A stretch of 64,000 nt of DNA, taken from JAEUJM01 sp964635055. Its GTDB lineage: Bacteria; Actinomycetota; Acidimicrobiia; Acidimicrobiales; DATDAH01. A program made the translations under genes and the position numbers. The notes beneath the pieces are model-generated. The model did not search any database and was not told the origin of the DNA. It was given only the letters and a program-made list of their open reading frames with translations. Positions 25,834 through 33,533 of this stretch are shown here, piece after piece (position 1 is the stretch's first letter; every line of letters begins with the position of its first letter). The DNA is taken from assembly GCA_964635055.1 (NCBI GenBank), contig CAZWMT010000031.1:1-64000 (forward strand), given 5' to 3'.

Positions 25834-26607
25834 ATGGCGACTGACTCCCCCTACTTCCGTGACGGCGAGGTGGCGCTGGTGACCGGCGCCGGCGGCGGCA
25901 TCGGTGCCGCGACCGCCGTGCTCTTCGCCGCCGAGGGCGCTCGGGTGGTGGTGGTCGACATCGACGCCGCCGGGGCCGAGGCCACCGCCGAGCGGATCGC
26001 GGCCGCCGGCGGCGAGGCCGTGGCGCGGGCCGCCGACGTGACCGACGAGTCGCAGGTGGCGGCCGCCGTCGCCGCCGCCGTCGATCGATGGGGCCGCCTC
26101 GACTGCGCGCACAACAACGCCGGCACCAGCGGGCAACCGTCGGCCTTCACCGACCTGTCCCTCGACGACTGGAACCGGGTGGTGGCGCTCAACCTCACCG
26201 GCGTGTTCCTGTGCATGAAGCACGAGTTGCGGGTGATGGCGCCCGCCGGCCGCGGGGCCATCGTCAACACCTCGTCGGGTGCCGGGATCATCGGCTTCCC
26301 CAGCCTGCCCCATTACGTGGCCTCGAAGCACGGTGTGCTCGGCCTCACCAAGACCGCGGCGCAGGAGTACGTGCGCCAGGGCGTCCGGGTGAATGCCATC
26401 TGCCCGGGCACCACCGACACCCCCATGATGCAGGCCTTCATCGGCGGCGACCCCGGCATCGAGAAGATGATGCGGCGGTCGGTGCCCACGGGCGAGATGG
26501 GCCGGCCCGAGCAGATCGCCGAGGCCGTGGTGTGGCTGTGCTCCGAGCGGGCGTCGTTCGTGAACGGCGAGTCCATGCTGGTCGACGGCGGCACCCTCTG
26601 CCGCTAG
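25834..26607 (+). CDS. Short-chain dehydrogenase (classical, glucose-dehydrogenase-like)
   Basis: 257 aa, ATG, leaderless by promoter position. TGAGGGIG nucleotide motif, acidic VDIDAAG after strand two (NAD preference), NNAG, VNTSSGAG with the catalytic Ser, and YVASK. The ending MLVDGGTLCR is typical of this subgroup. It most likely oxidises a hydroxyl on a hydrophobic CoA or steroid substrate, judging by control shared with the divergent SDR and with fadE30. The substrate is not established. Confidence 0.85.
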   Translation: MATDSPYFRDGEVALVTGAGGGIGAATAVLFAAEGARVVVVDIDAAGAEATAERIAAAGGEAVARAADVTDESQVAAAVAAAVDRWGRLDCAHNNAGTSGQPSAFTDLSLDDWNRVVALNLTGVFLCMKHELRVMAPAGRGAIVNTSSGAGIIGFPSLPHYVASKHGVLGLTKTAAQEYVRQGVRVNAICPGTTDTPMMQAFIGGDPGIEKMMRRSVPTGEMGRPEQIAEAVVWLCSERASFVNGESMLVDGGTLCR

Positions 26608-26645
26608 GGGCCCTGATGTGACGGATGTCTCTCGACCCCGCCCCC

Positions 26646-26694
26646 CTACCGCCGGTAACCTCGTCAACTACCGCCGGTAGCCTACCGACGGTAG
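26646..26694 (+). promoter_or_regulatory. Triple palindrome CTACCGNCGGTAG
   Basis: Three copies of one 13-bp palindrome: CTACCGCCGGTAA (26646-26658), CTACCGCCGGTAG (26668-26680) and CTACCGACGGTAG (26682-26694). They precede the diiron-protein gene whose operon ends with a TetR regulator, the usual setting for autoregulation. Confidence 0.75.
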
Positions 26695-26725
26695 AGCATC
26701 GCCGACGCGCCGCCAGGGGGCCCGA

Positions 26726-27826
26726 ATGACCACCGTTTCCGCCAGTGAGGCCATCGACCTCGAGCAGGTCCTGTCCGTCTCGAACACCGACATGCACGAG
26801 GTGATCCACCACGTCCGCGACAACGCCGACGCGATCTTCACGTGGAACTACGACAAGGGTGAGCGCCCGGCGCTGAACAAGCTGTACGAGAAGGCCAAGG
26901 GCGCGCAGTGGAACGGCGAGACCGACCTGCCGTGGGACACCGATGTGGACCAGGACGCCCAGGCGATGGCCGCGGTCGACACCTTCCGGGCCTTCACGGA
27001 CAGCTACGACCTGAAGGGCACCCCGTTCGAGCGGTGGACCGACAAGGAGTGGGCGCAGCTCAACGTGGAGGGCGGCAACTGGACGCTCAGCCAGTTCATG
27101 CACGGCGAGCAGGGCGCACTGGTGTGCACGGCCAAGATCGTCGAGTCGGTGCCGTGGATCGACGCCAAGTACTACGCCTCCACCCAGGTGATGGACGAGG
27201 CCCGCCACGTGGAGGTCTTCGCCCGGTACCTCGACACGAAGATGTCGGGCCACTACCCGATCAACGCCCACCTGAAGATGCTGCTCGACGACATCATCGA
27301 GGACAGCCGTTGGGACATGACCTACCTCGGCATGCAGATCATGGTCGAGGGTCTGGCGCTGGCCGCGTTCGGCTTCATGCACGCGATGATCGAGGAGCCG
27401 CTGCTGAAGCAGCTCCTGCGCTACGTGATGAGCGACGAGGCCCGTCACGTGGCGTTCGGTGTGCTGTCGCTGCAGGAGTTCTACGAGGGCCTCAGCGACG
27501 CCGAGATGCTGGAGCGCCAGCAGTTCGCCTACGAGGCCTCCATCCGCATGCGCGACCGCTTCCTGCAGCAGGAGGTGTGGGACCGCATGGGCGTCAACGT
27601 CAAGGAGGCCCTGCAGCTCGTCGTGCAGGACCCGGGTCGGGTCATCTTCCAGCAGATGCTGTTCTCCAAGATCGTGCCGAACTGCAAGAAGCTGGGCCTG
27701 CTCGATCGCAACAACGGCTGGTTGCGCAAGCGCTACACGGAGATGGGCGTGATCCAGTTCGAGGACTGGGTCGACACCGCCGACGAGTACGACGACCTGA
27801 AGCTCCCCGACCCGGCGGTGGCCTGA
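26726..27826 (+). CDS. Ferritin-like diiron protein
   Basis: 366 aa, ATG start. Two DEARH motifs (E158/H161 and E238/H241) plus E128 (MHGEQG) and E208 (VEGLAL) form the E/ExxH/E/ExxH ligand set of ferritin-like di-iron oxygenases and ribonucleotide-reductase-R2-like proteins. No partner reductase or ferredoxin gene is near. Such actinobacterial proteins are uncharacterised or act as N- or fatty-acyl oxygenases. It is followed after 4 bases by a TetR gene in one operon behind three operator-like palindromes, so it is probably induced by a small ligand. The substrate cannot be inferred. Confidence 0.82.
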   Translation: MTTVSASEAIDLEQVLSVSNTDMHEVIHHVRDNADAIFTWNYDKGERPALNKLYEKAKGAQWNGETDLPWDTDVDQDAQAMAAVDTFRAFTDSYDLKGTPFERWTDKEWAQLNVEGGNWTLSQFMHGEQGALVCTAKIVESVPWIDAKYYASTQVMDEARHVEVFARYLDTKMSGHYPINAHLKMLLDDIIEDSRWDMTYLGMQIMVEGLALAAFGFMHAMIEEPLLKQLLRYVMSDEARHVAFGVLSLQEFYEGLSDAEMLERQQFAYEASIRMRDRFLQQEVWDRMGVNVKEALQLVVQDPGRVIFQQMLFSKIVPNCKKLGLLDRNNGWLRKRYTEMGVIQFEDWVDTADEYDDLKLPDPAVA

Positions 27827-27830
27827 GCCG

Positions 27831-28433
27831 GTGGCTCCCACCACCCGGGCGCGGCTGGATCCGGAGGCCCGCAGGTCCGAGTTGGCCGACGCCGCCATCC
27901 GGGCCATCCGGCGCATCGGCGCCGACGCCTCGATGGCCGACATCGCCGCCGAGGCCGGCATCTCCAAACCGGTGCTCTACCACCACTTCGGCGACAAGGC
28001 CGGGTTGGCGACCGCCATCGCCGACCGGTTCCTCGGCGACCTGGGCCACACCCTGGACGGCATCTTCACCGGTGCCGACCCCCATGATCCCCGTGCCGCG
28101 GTGGCGGCGGCGATCGACGTGTTCGCCACGTTCGCCGAACGGGAGCCGGCACTGCACCGGTTCCTGGTCGAGGGCTCGCAGGGCACCGGACGTGAGACCG
28201 TCGAACTGCCCGTGCTGCCGGCGCTGGCCGCCCAGGTGGGGGCGTTCATGGTGACCGGCTTCGGCGCCACGGGCAGCGCCGCCGAGCTCGAGGTGCGCTC
28301 GTTCGCCCTGCTGGGCAGCGTCTTCGAAGGCGTGGGCTGGTGGCTCGATCGCCGCACCCTGACCCGCGCCGAGCTGGTCGCCACGCTCACCGATCTGGTC
28401 TGCAACGGGCTGGCCGGCGCCCGGGGGGCCTGA
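27831..28433 (+). CDS. TetR-family regulator
   Basis: 200 aa, GTG start four bases after the diiron gene. The N-terminal helix-turn-helix (SMADIAAEAGISKPVLYHHFGDK, given here only by its span of about residues 34-56) is classical TetR. The ligand domain is helical with two Trp near the C-terminus. It is likely to bind the CTACCGNCGGTAG palindromes upstream of the operon and repress it, releasing them on ligand binding; this is inferred from position. Confidence 0.9.
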   Translation: MAPTTRARLDPEARRSELADAAIRAIRRIGADASMADIAAEAGISKPVLYHHFGDKAGLATAIADRFLGDLGHTLDGIFTGADPHDPRAAVAAAIDVFATFAEREPALHRFLVEGSQGTGRETVELPVLPALAAQVGAFMVTGFGATGSAAELEVRSFALLGSVFEGVGWWLDRRTLTRAELVATLTDLVCNGLAGARGA

Positions 28434-28484
28434 CCCGCGGCCCGCCCGATCTCGCCTGGCGCCGCCCGTCCCGCCCCGATCCCC

Positions 28485-28533
28485 GAGCTCAGCGCAAGAT
28501 CCGGCGCGTGGCGCCCGAAATTGCGCTGACCTC
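28485..28533. terminator. Hairpin between convergent TetR and UbiA genes
   Basis: Arms GAGCTCAGCGCAA and TTGCGCTGACCTC pair over 12 bp with one mismatch. The loop contains a small GGCGC-GTG-GCGCC inner hairpin. Position between two gene ends suggests a bidirectional terminator. Confidence 0.65.
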
Positions 28534-28549
28534 GCTGGATTCGGCTGGA

Positions 28550-29587
28550 TCAGGCGAAGCCGTAGCCCTGGATGTCGACGATGGCCGCGAGGGCCAACGC
28601 CAGGACCAGGATCAGCCCCGCCCGACGGGTGTGCAGGAAGGCGATCGCGGCGAACCAGAGGGGCCAGATCGGGAACCCCGCCGGCGGCTCGTCCGGGCGC
28701 GGCTCGCGCATCGCCTTGTCGGCCTTGAGCAGCACCGGGATGCCCGCCGCCACCGCCAGTGTGGGCCAGGGCAGCGCGCCGGCGGCCACGCAGGCGGCGA
28801 CGGCCACGTAGAAGCCGTACATCAGGCCGCGGGTGACGGTGCGCGAGCGCGCCTCCCCGAGCAGCACCGGCATGGTCTTGATGCCCTCGGGGGCGTCCCA
28901 GGGGATCTTGTCGATGTGCTTGCCCATCAGCACCGCGGTGCACAGCAGCCCGTACGGGACGGACGCGGCGATCACCTCCCACGGGATCGAGCCCGTGGCC
29001 GAGTAGTAGGTGCCGCCCACCATGAGCGGCCCCCACACGACGAAGACGTCGGGTTCGCCGAGGCCGCGCTTCTTGAGGCGCAGTGGGGGAGCGGTGTACG
29101 CCGCGCTGAGGAAGAACCCGGCAAACGCGAACGCCAGGACCGGCCACCCCCACACCGAGAACAGCACCAGGCCGATGGCCAGGTCCACGATGTTCACCAG
29201 CAGCGCCGCCGTCGCCAGGCCCCTGCGGCTGATCATCCCCGACAGCACCGGGTGCGGTGCGTAGAGCGCCCGCGGGTACTTCTCGGTGTCGAGCCCCACC
29301 GCGGTGTCGAACAGGTCGTTCATCAAGTTGTTCGACACGTGGGCCAGGGTGATGCCCAGCAGGGCCAGGAAGAACCATCCCGCCTCGAACCCCGGCTGAC
29401 GCACGGCCAGCAGGCCGGCCACTGCGCCCGCGGTGATGGTCATGGGCAGCACCGCGGCCCTGGTCAGGACCAGCCACTTGCTGACGAGGTCGAGCTCGCC
29501 CGACGCCGGCGGGTTGGTGGTGCGCAGCACCTCCCGCCACCGGGCCAGCAGCGGCGTCGACGCGGCAGGAGCAGCAGCTTCGGTCAC
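28550..29587 (-). CDS. UbiA-family prenyltransferase (MenA-like)
   Basis: 345 aa from GTG 29587. About eight or nine membrane helices. The first Asp-rich motif NDLFD at 90-94 (LMNDLFD) and a second KHIDKIPWD motif in the loop after helix six bind the prenyl diphosphate through magnesium. The GLGEPDVFVVWG segment with GTYYSATG resembles MenA, which prenylates 1,4-dihydroxy-2-naphthoate in menaquinone synthesis, but other UbiA enzymes have related motifs. No other men genes are adjacent. It ends near the hairpin shared with the TetR operon. Confidence 0.83.
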   Translation of the reverse strand: MTEAAAPAASTPLLARWREVLRTTNPPASGELDLVSKWLVLTRAAVLPMTITAGAVAGLLAVRQPGFEAGWFFLALLGITLAHVSNNLMNDLFDTAVGLDTEKYPRALYAPHPVLSGMISRRGLATAALLVNIVDLAIGLVLFSVWGWPVLAFAFAGFFLSAAYTAPPLRLKKRGLGEPDVFVVWGPLMVGGTYYSATGSIPWEVIAASVPYGLLCTAVLMGKHIDKIPWDAPEGIKTMPVLLGEARSRTVTRGLMYGFYVAVAACVAAGALPWPTLAVAAGIPVLLKADKAMREPRPDEPPAGFPIWPLWFAAIAFLHTRRAGLILVLALALAAIVDIQGYGFA

Positions 29588-29654
29588 GCCGCGGAGCCTA
29601 CGACGGCCCCCGCGGCCGTGCCCGAGCCGGCGTGGCGTGGCGTGGCGTGCAGGC

Positions 29655-30380
29655 TCAGCCGTCCCAGTTGGAGACATCGACGCCCATGTTGCGGAAGATG
29701 TCCACCACGATCTCGGGCATCATCACCCCGGGCTTCCAGTGGTAGTCCCACATGCGCTGGTCGGCGACGAACTTCACGAACTGCTTGGCCTGGTCGAGGT
29801 TGACCAGCACGCCGCGGCGGGCCACCTGGCGCTCGTAGCGGTCGGCGTGGTCGGCGTCGATCACGAAGTTCATGGAGTCACACATCAGCTCCATGGTGAA
29901 GTTGTTCCAGTCGTAGGGGCTGGACGAGATGTGCAGGAAGATGCCCTCGGGGCTCACGCTCTGCAGCTCGAAGTTCTTCGACACCAGGGTGATGGGTTCG
30001 AGACAGCACGCGCAGAACCCCTCCAGCCGCACCTCCTTGTCCTTGAACGGCGGCATGTGCGAGAACGCGATCGACTCGCTGGCGCAGCCCACGAAGCTGT
30101 GGAACTCGCCGTCGATGTAGGCCGACACCTGGCTGGGGAAGCTGGAGAAGGGTGGGGCCTTCAACAGGTTGCAGTTCTGGGTGTCCTCGTCGACGGTGAT
30201 GACGATGCCCAGCTGCAGTTGCTTGTACGCGGCCTTGATGCGCCGGCGGTCCAGGTCGAGGGCCTCGTGGACCTCGCGCAGGTTGGGTCCGCGCCCGTGC
30301 TCGCACCAGAAGTCGAAGATGAAGGCGCGCACCGCGAGGGCGTCGTCGCTGAACGTGAACGAAGGGACGTGGTGGGGCAC
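29655..30380 (-). CDS. Alkylmercury lyase (MerB)-superfamily-like protein
   Basis: 241 aa from GTG 30380, preceded by AGGAGA. A winged-helix-like N-terminal region (residues about 15-60) is followed by a MerB-like core: PPFSSFPSQVSAYIDGEFHSFVGCASE. Cys99 corresponds to MerB Cys96, and Glu102 stands where MerB has its catalytic Asp; a CACC cluster at 123-126 stands near the second MerB cysteine. No mer operon genes are present. Its operon context (downstream of a P450) argues against mercury resistance and for a different C-S or C-metal chemistry, or a CoA-related function. The family call is by fold memory. Confidence 0.6.
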   Translation of the reverse strand: MPHHVPSFTFSDDALAVRAFIFDFWCEHGRGPNLREVHEALDLDRRRIKAAYKQLQLGIVITVDEDTQNCNLLKAPPFSSFPSQVSAYIDGEFHSFVGCASESIAFSHMPPFKDKEVRLEGFCACCLEPITLVSKNFELQSVSPEGIFLHISSSPYDWNNFTMELMCDSMNFVIDADHADRYERQVARRGVLVNLDQAKQFVKFVADQRMWDYHWKPGVMMPEIVVDIFRNMGVDVSNWDG

Positions 30381-30405
30381 AGGGTCTCCTGGTGATGGGG
30401 GTGGG

Positions 30406-31635
30406 TCAGGCGGATTCGGGGGTGGTGATCTCGGGCGTGAAGACGGCGGGCAGGGCGCGCAGGCCCCGGACGAAGGCGCCGGGGACGAACTCGGGGACCA
30501 CGCCGGGCGCCGGGGCGATGTCGGGCAGGCGGGCCAGCAACTCCTCGAAGAAGACCCGCAGCTCGAGGCGGGCCAGCGACGCACCGAGGCAGAAGTGGGT
30601 GCCGAACCCGAAGGCGATGTGGTTGTTGTGGGTGCGGGTCACGTCGAAGCGCTGGGGGTCGTCGAACACCGCCTCGTCCCGGTTCGCGGCCGAGTACATC
30701 AACAGCACCTCGTCGCCCTCGCGGATGCGTTGGCCGCCGAACTCGACGTCGCGTGTGGCGGTGCGGCGCATGTTGAGGATGGGCGTCACGTAGCGGATGA
30801 ACTCCTCGACCGCGTTGGGGATCAGCGACGGATCGTCGATCAGGACCTGGCGTTGGTCGGGGTGGCGGCTGAGCAGCAGGATGGTCGTGGCGATCACGTT
30901 GCGGGTGGTCTCGGCGCCGCCGTCGAGCAGCAGCAGGGCCTCGGAGATGATGTCGCCCTCGTCGAGGGGGCAGCCGTCGATCTCGGCCGTGGTCCACACG
31001 GTCATGCAGTCGTCGCCCGGCTGGGCCCGCTTCGTCTCGGCCAGCGCGGCGGCGTGGACGGCGAAGTCCGCAGCCGCGACGAGCACGTCGTCGTTCAGGT
31101 AACGGGGGCCACCCCCGGCGGCGATGGTCGTCTCCGACCAGTCCCGCAGCTTGGGCCACAGGTCGTCGTCGAAGCCCAACAGCCAGCCGATCATCATGGC
31201 CGGAAGGGGCGCGGCCAGGTCCTGGACGACCTCGCACTCGCCGTTCGACGACACGGCGTCGATGAGCCGGGTCACCACCGCACGGATCTCGCCCTCGTAC
31301 TCGTGGGCGGCGCGCGGGGTGAAGCGGCGGGACACGAGTCGACGCCGCGTGGTGTGCAGGGGGTCGTCCAGCCCGATCATCGACGTGTCACCGTCGAGGT
31401 TGGGGCGATAGCCCTTCGCGCTGGTGAAGGTGGCCGTGTCCTTCTCGATGGCGACGATGTCGTGGTACCGCGTCACGCCCCACAGCCGGTTGGTGGCGTC
31501 CCAGTACACGGGGGCGTGGGCTCGCATCCACGCGTAGGTGGGCTCGGGGTCGCCGGCGTACAGCGCGCCGTCGAGCAGGTCGATGGGGCCGTCGTCCGGG
31601 TGGATGGCGCCCGCGGGCGCTGCGACGTCCGTCAT
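30406..31635 (-). CDS. Cytochrome P450, CYP142-like steroid C26 monooxygenase
   Basis: 409 aa, ATG start. Heme-binding loop FGFGTHFCLG with Cys349, I-helix GGAETT (239-244) and ExxR (Glu278-Arg281). The N-terminal layout, RRLVSRRFTPR segment, AAPLPAMMIG and the C-terminal FVRGLRALPAVFTP align well from memory with CYP142, which oxidises the cholesterol side chain to the 26-oic acid. An imperfectly separated KstR-like palindrome is 49 bases upstream. No redoxin partner is adjacent. Substrate assignment is strong by resemblance but not proven. Confidence 0.85.
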   Translation of the reverse strand: MTDVAAPAGAIHPDDGPIDLLDGALYAGDPEPTYAWMRAHAPVYWDATNRLWGVTRYHDIVAIEKDTATFTSAKGYRPNLDGDTSMIGLDDPLHTTRRRLVSRRFTPRAAHEYEGEIRAVVTRLIDAVSSNGECEVVQDLAAPLPAMMIGWLLGFDDDLWPKLRDWSETTIAAGGGPRYLNDDVLVAAADFAVHAAALAETKRAQPGDDCMTVWTTAEIDGCPLDEGDIISEALLLLDGGAETTRNVIATTILLLSRHPDQRQVLIDDPSLIPNAVEEFIRYVTPILNMRRTATRDVEFGGQRIREGDEVLLMYSAANRDEAVFDDPQRFDVTRTHNNHIAFGFGTHFCLGASLARLELRVFFEELLARLPDIAPAPGVVPEFVPGAFVRGLRALPAVFTPEITTPESA

Positions 31636-31683
31636 CGGGTTGCGTCCCCCTTGGTGTGCGAGCTGGTGGCGAGATCGAGCGAA

Positions 31684-31699
31684 CGAGAACGTGTTCTCG
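31684..31699. promoter_or_regulatory. KstR-like operator CGAGAACGTGTTCTCG
   Basis: Seven-base arms around a GT centre contain the AAC-N2-GTT core of the mycobacterial KstR steroid regulator box. The outer T/A of the KstR consensus is replaced by G/C. It lies between the P450 start (minus) and a plus-strand promoter with TATGTT at 31708-31713, so it could repress both. Confidence 0.75.
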
Positions 31700-31707
31700 T
31701 CCGAGGG

Positions 31708-31713
31708 TATGTT
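31708..31713 (+). promoter_or_regulatory. -10 box of a leaderless plus-strand transcript
   Basis: TATGTT six bases before a GTG at 31720. The KstR-like palindrome covers the -35 position. Confidence 0.5.
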
Positions 31714-31719
31714 CGCACA

Positions 31720-31833
31720 GTGACCGCCGCGATCGAGCAGACCTGCTGCTCGTGCTCGCCCCCCGTCTTTGCTCGTCGCACCCGCGGGCGGACCGGAAGC
31801 GGGCTCCGGCGGCGGCGCAGCGGAGCGGAGTAG
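31720..31833 (+). CDS. Possible leaderless Cys-rich small protein (37 aa)
   Basis: GTG at 31720 exactly six bases after TATGTT. It encodes 37 aa: a short acidic start, the cluster TCCSCSPP, then an Arg-rich basic tail. The codon pattern is too short to judge. It lies antisense-upstream of the FadD17-like gene end and divergent from the P450, sharing the KstR-like box. Cys-rich leaderless ORFs act as cysteine-responsive attenuators in mycobacteria, but here no plus-strand gene follows, so an attenuator role is unlikely. It may be a metal-binding peptide or noncoding. Confidence 0.35.
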   Translation: MTAAIEQTCCSCSPPVFARRTRGRTGSGLRRRRSGAE

Positions 31834-31873
31834 CGCCGTGGCGACCCGTGGCGTAGGCCACTCCGACGGACGG

Positions 31874-33505
31874 CTACGCGGTCGGCCTCGGGAACGGTTG
31901 GTACGCCAGGTCGCGGCCGGGGCGGTGCCAGACCGGGTCGTCGACGTGGGTGCCGTCCTGTTGCAGCCGGCGCTTGAGCACCTTGTTGGTCTGGGTCGCC
32001 GGCAGCTCGGCGGTGATCCGGATGAGGCGTGGGGCTGCTTTGGTGCCGAGGTCGGCCTGCGCGCCCAGGAATTCGGTGAATCCGTCGGGATCGAACTCGG
32101 CGCCGGGTCGGAGCACCAGCGCCGCCATGCACTGGTCGCCGACCACGGGGTCGGGCACGGCGTACACCGCGGCCATGGCCACGTCGGGGTGGCGCAGCAG
32201 GATCCGCTCGATGGGCGCCACCGCCAGGTTCTCGCCGTCCACCCGCAGCCACTCGCTGGAGCGACCGGCGAAGTAGAGGTACCCGTCGGCGTCCTTGTAG
32301 GCGAGGTCCCCCGTCCAGTACTCGGTCCCTGCGCCGCGGCGTCGCTCGGCCTCGGCCTCCTCGTTGCGCCAGTAGCCCTCGAACTGTGCCGCCCCCTGGC
32401 GGTTCACCAGCTCGCCGATGGCGTCGTCGGCGTTCGTGAGCGCGCCGTGCTCGTCGAAGGCCGCCACGGGGCACTCGTCGCCGGTCTCGGGGTCGAGCAC
32501 CACGTTGTCGGGCCCCGCCGGGCCCAGCGAGCCCGGAGGCGTGTCGCGTGTGCGGCTGACGTTGGCGCCGCCCTCGCTCGATCCGTAACCGTCGATCACC
32601 AGGCACCCGAACCGCTCGCCGAATCGTCGGATGTCGTCGTCGGCGGCCTCGTTCCCGAACACGATGCGCAGCGGGTTGTCGGCGTCGTCGGGCCGCTCCG
32701 GGGTGGCCAGGATGTAGGCCAGTGGCTTGCCCACGTAGTTCGCGTACGTGACGCCGTAGCGGCGGACGTCGTCGAGGAACGCCGACGCCGAGAACTTGCG
32801 GCGTAGCACCGTGGTGGCGCCACCGGCCACCGAGGGACACCATCCCGCCATGAGCGCGTTCGAGTGGAACAGGGGCATCGAGACGTAGCAGACGGCCTCG
32901 GGGCCCAGGCCGAAGCCCATGGCCACGATGCCACCGATGCGGGCCAGGCGGCCCTGGCTGCACTTCACGGCCTTCGGCGCGCCGCTCGTGCCCGACGTGA
33001 ACAGCAGCAGGTACAGGTCGTCGGCGCCCACGGTTCGGCCCTCGGCGGCGAGCGCGGCGTCGACCGAGGTCAGATCGGCCCCGTTGTGGGCCGCCAGCCG
33101 GTCGAGGTAGTCGGCGTCGTCGGTGCCCCACACCCGGTCCGGGCCGAGACCGAGGTCGAGGCCGTCGAGCAGGTCCCGGTAGGTGGGCTCGACGATCACC
33201 ACCTGGCACTCCGTGTGGGTGATGTCCCGCTCGAGCTCGGCGCCCCGCCGGGTGGGGTTGATGCCCACGACGGTGGCACCCACCAGCGCGGCGGCGCCCA
33301 GCCAGTGCGCGAACTCGGGGACGTTGTCGGCCAGGACCCCGACGTGGAACGGCCCAGGTCGGCGCTCGGCCAACAGCAGCACCGCCCGTTGGGCTGCAGC
33401 GGCGGTGGCCTCCGGCCACGTCCACGCCTGGTCGTCGAAGCGCAGCGCCACGCCGGGGTCGCCGGCGTGGGCCCGCAGCAGGCTGGCGACCGAGTCCGCC
33501 GTCAC
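31874..33505 (-). CDS. fadD17: Acyl-CoA ligase, FadD17-like
   Basis: 543 aa, GTG start. Adenylating enzyme: P-loop LLFTSGTSGAPKAVK, YGSSEGG, TGDLAYKDADGYLYF and SSEWLRVDGENLAVAPIE. The VSMPLFHSNAL, RKFSASAFLDDVRRYG and NYVGKPLAYIL segments match my recollection of M. tuberculosis FadD17, which activates C24/C26 steroid carboxylic acids. The next enzyme needed after a side-chain P450 is such a ligase, and the P450 gene follows in the same orientation 239 bases downstream. The C-terminal lysine is in QTNKVLKRRL. Confidence 0.85.
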   Translation of the reverse strand: MTADSVASLLRAHAGDPGVALRFDDQAWTWPEATAAAAQRAVLLLAERRPGPFHVGVLADNVPEFAHWLGAAALVGATVVGINPTRRGAELERDITHTECQVVIVEPTYRDLLDGLDLGLGPDRVWGTDDADYLDRLAAHNGADLTSVDAALAAEGRTVGADDLYLLLFTSGTSGAPKAVKCSQGRLARIGGIVAMGFGLGPEAVCYVSMPLFHSNALMAGWCPSVAGGATTVLRRKFSASAFLDDVRRYGVTYANYVGKPLAYILATPERPDDADNPLRIVFGNEAADDDIRRFGERFGCLVIDGYGSSEGGANVSRTRDTPPGSLGPAGPDNVVLDPETGDECPVAAFDEHGALTNADDAIGELVNRQGAAQFEGYWRNEEAEAERRRGAGTEYWTGDLAYKDADGYLYFAGRSSEWLRVDGENLAVAPIERILLRHPDVAMAAVYAVPDPVVGDQCMAALVLRPGAEFDPDGFTEFLGAQADLGTKAAPRLIRITAELPATQTNKVLKRRLQQDGTHVDDPVWHRPGRDLAYQPFPRPTA

Positions 33506-33533
33506 CCGACAGACCGTACGTGGTGAGGGCCGT

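Noticed and set aside
31720..31833. Cysteine attenuator for a downstream operon
   Set aside because: No plus-strand gene follows within reach; the next gene is convergent on the minus strand. Kept only as a possible small protein.
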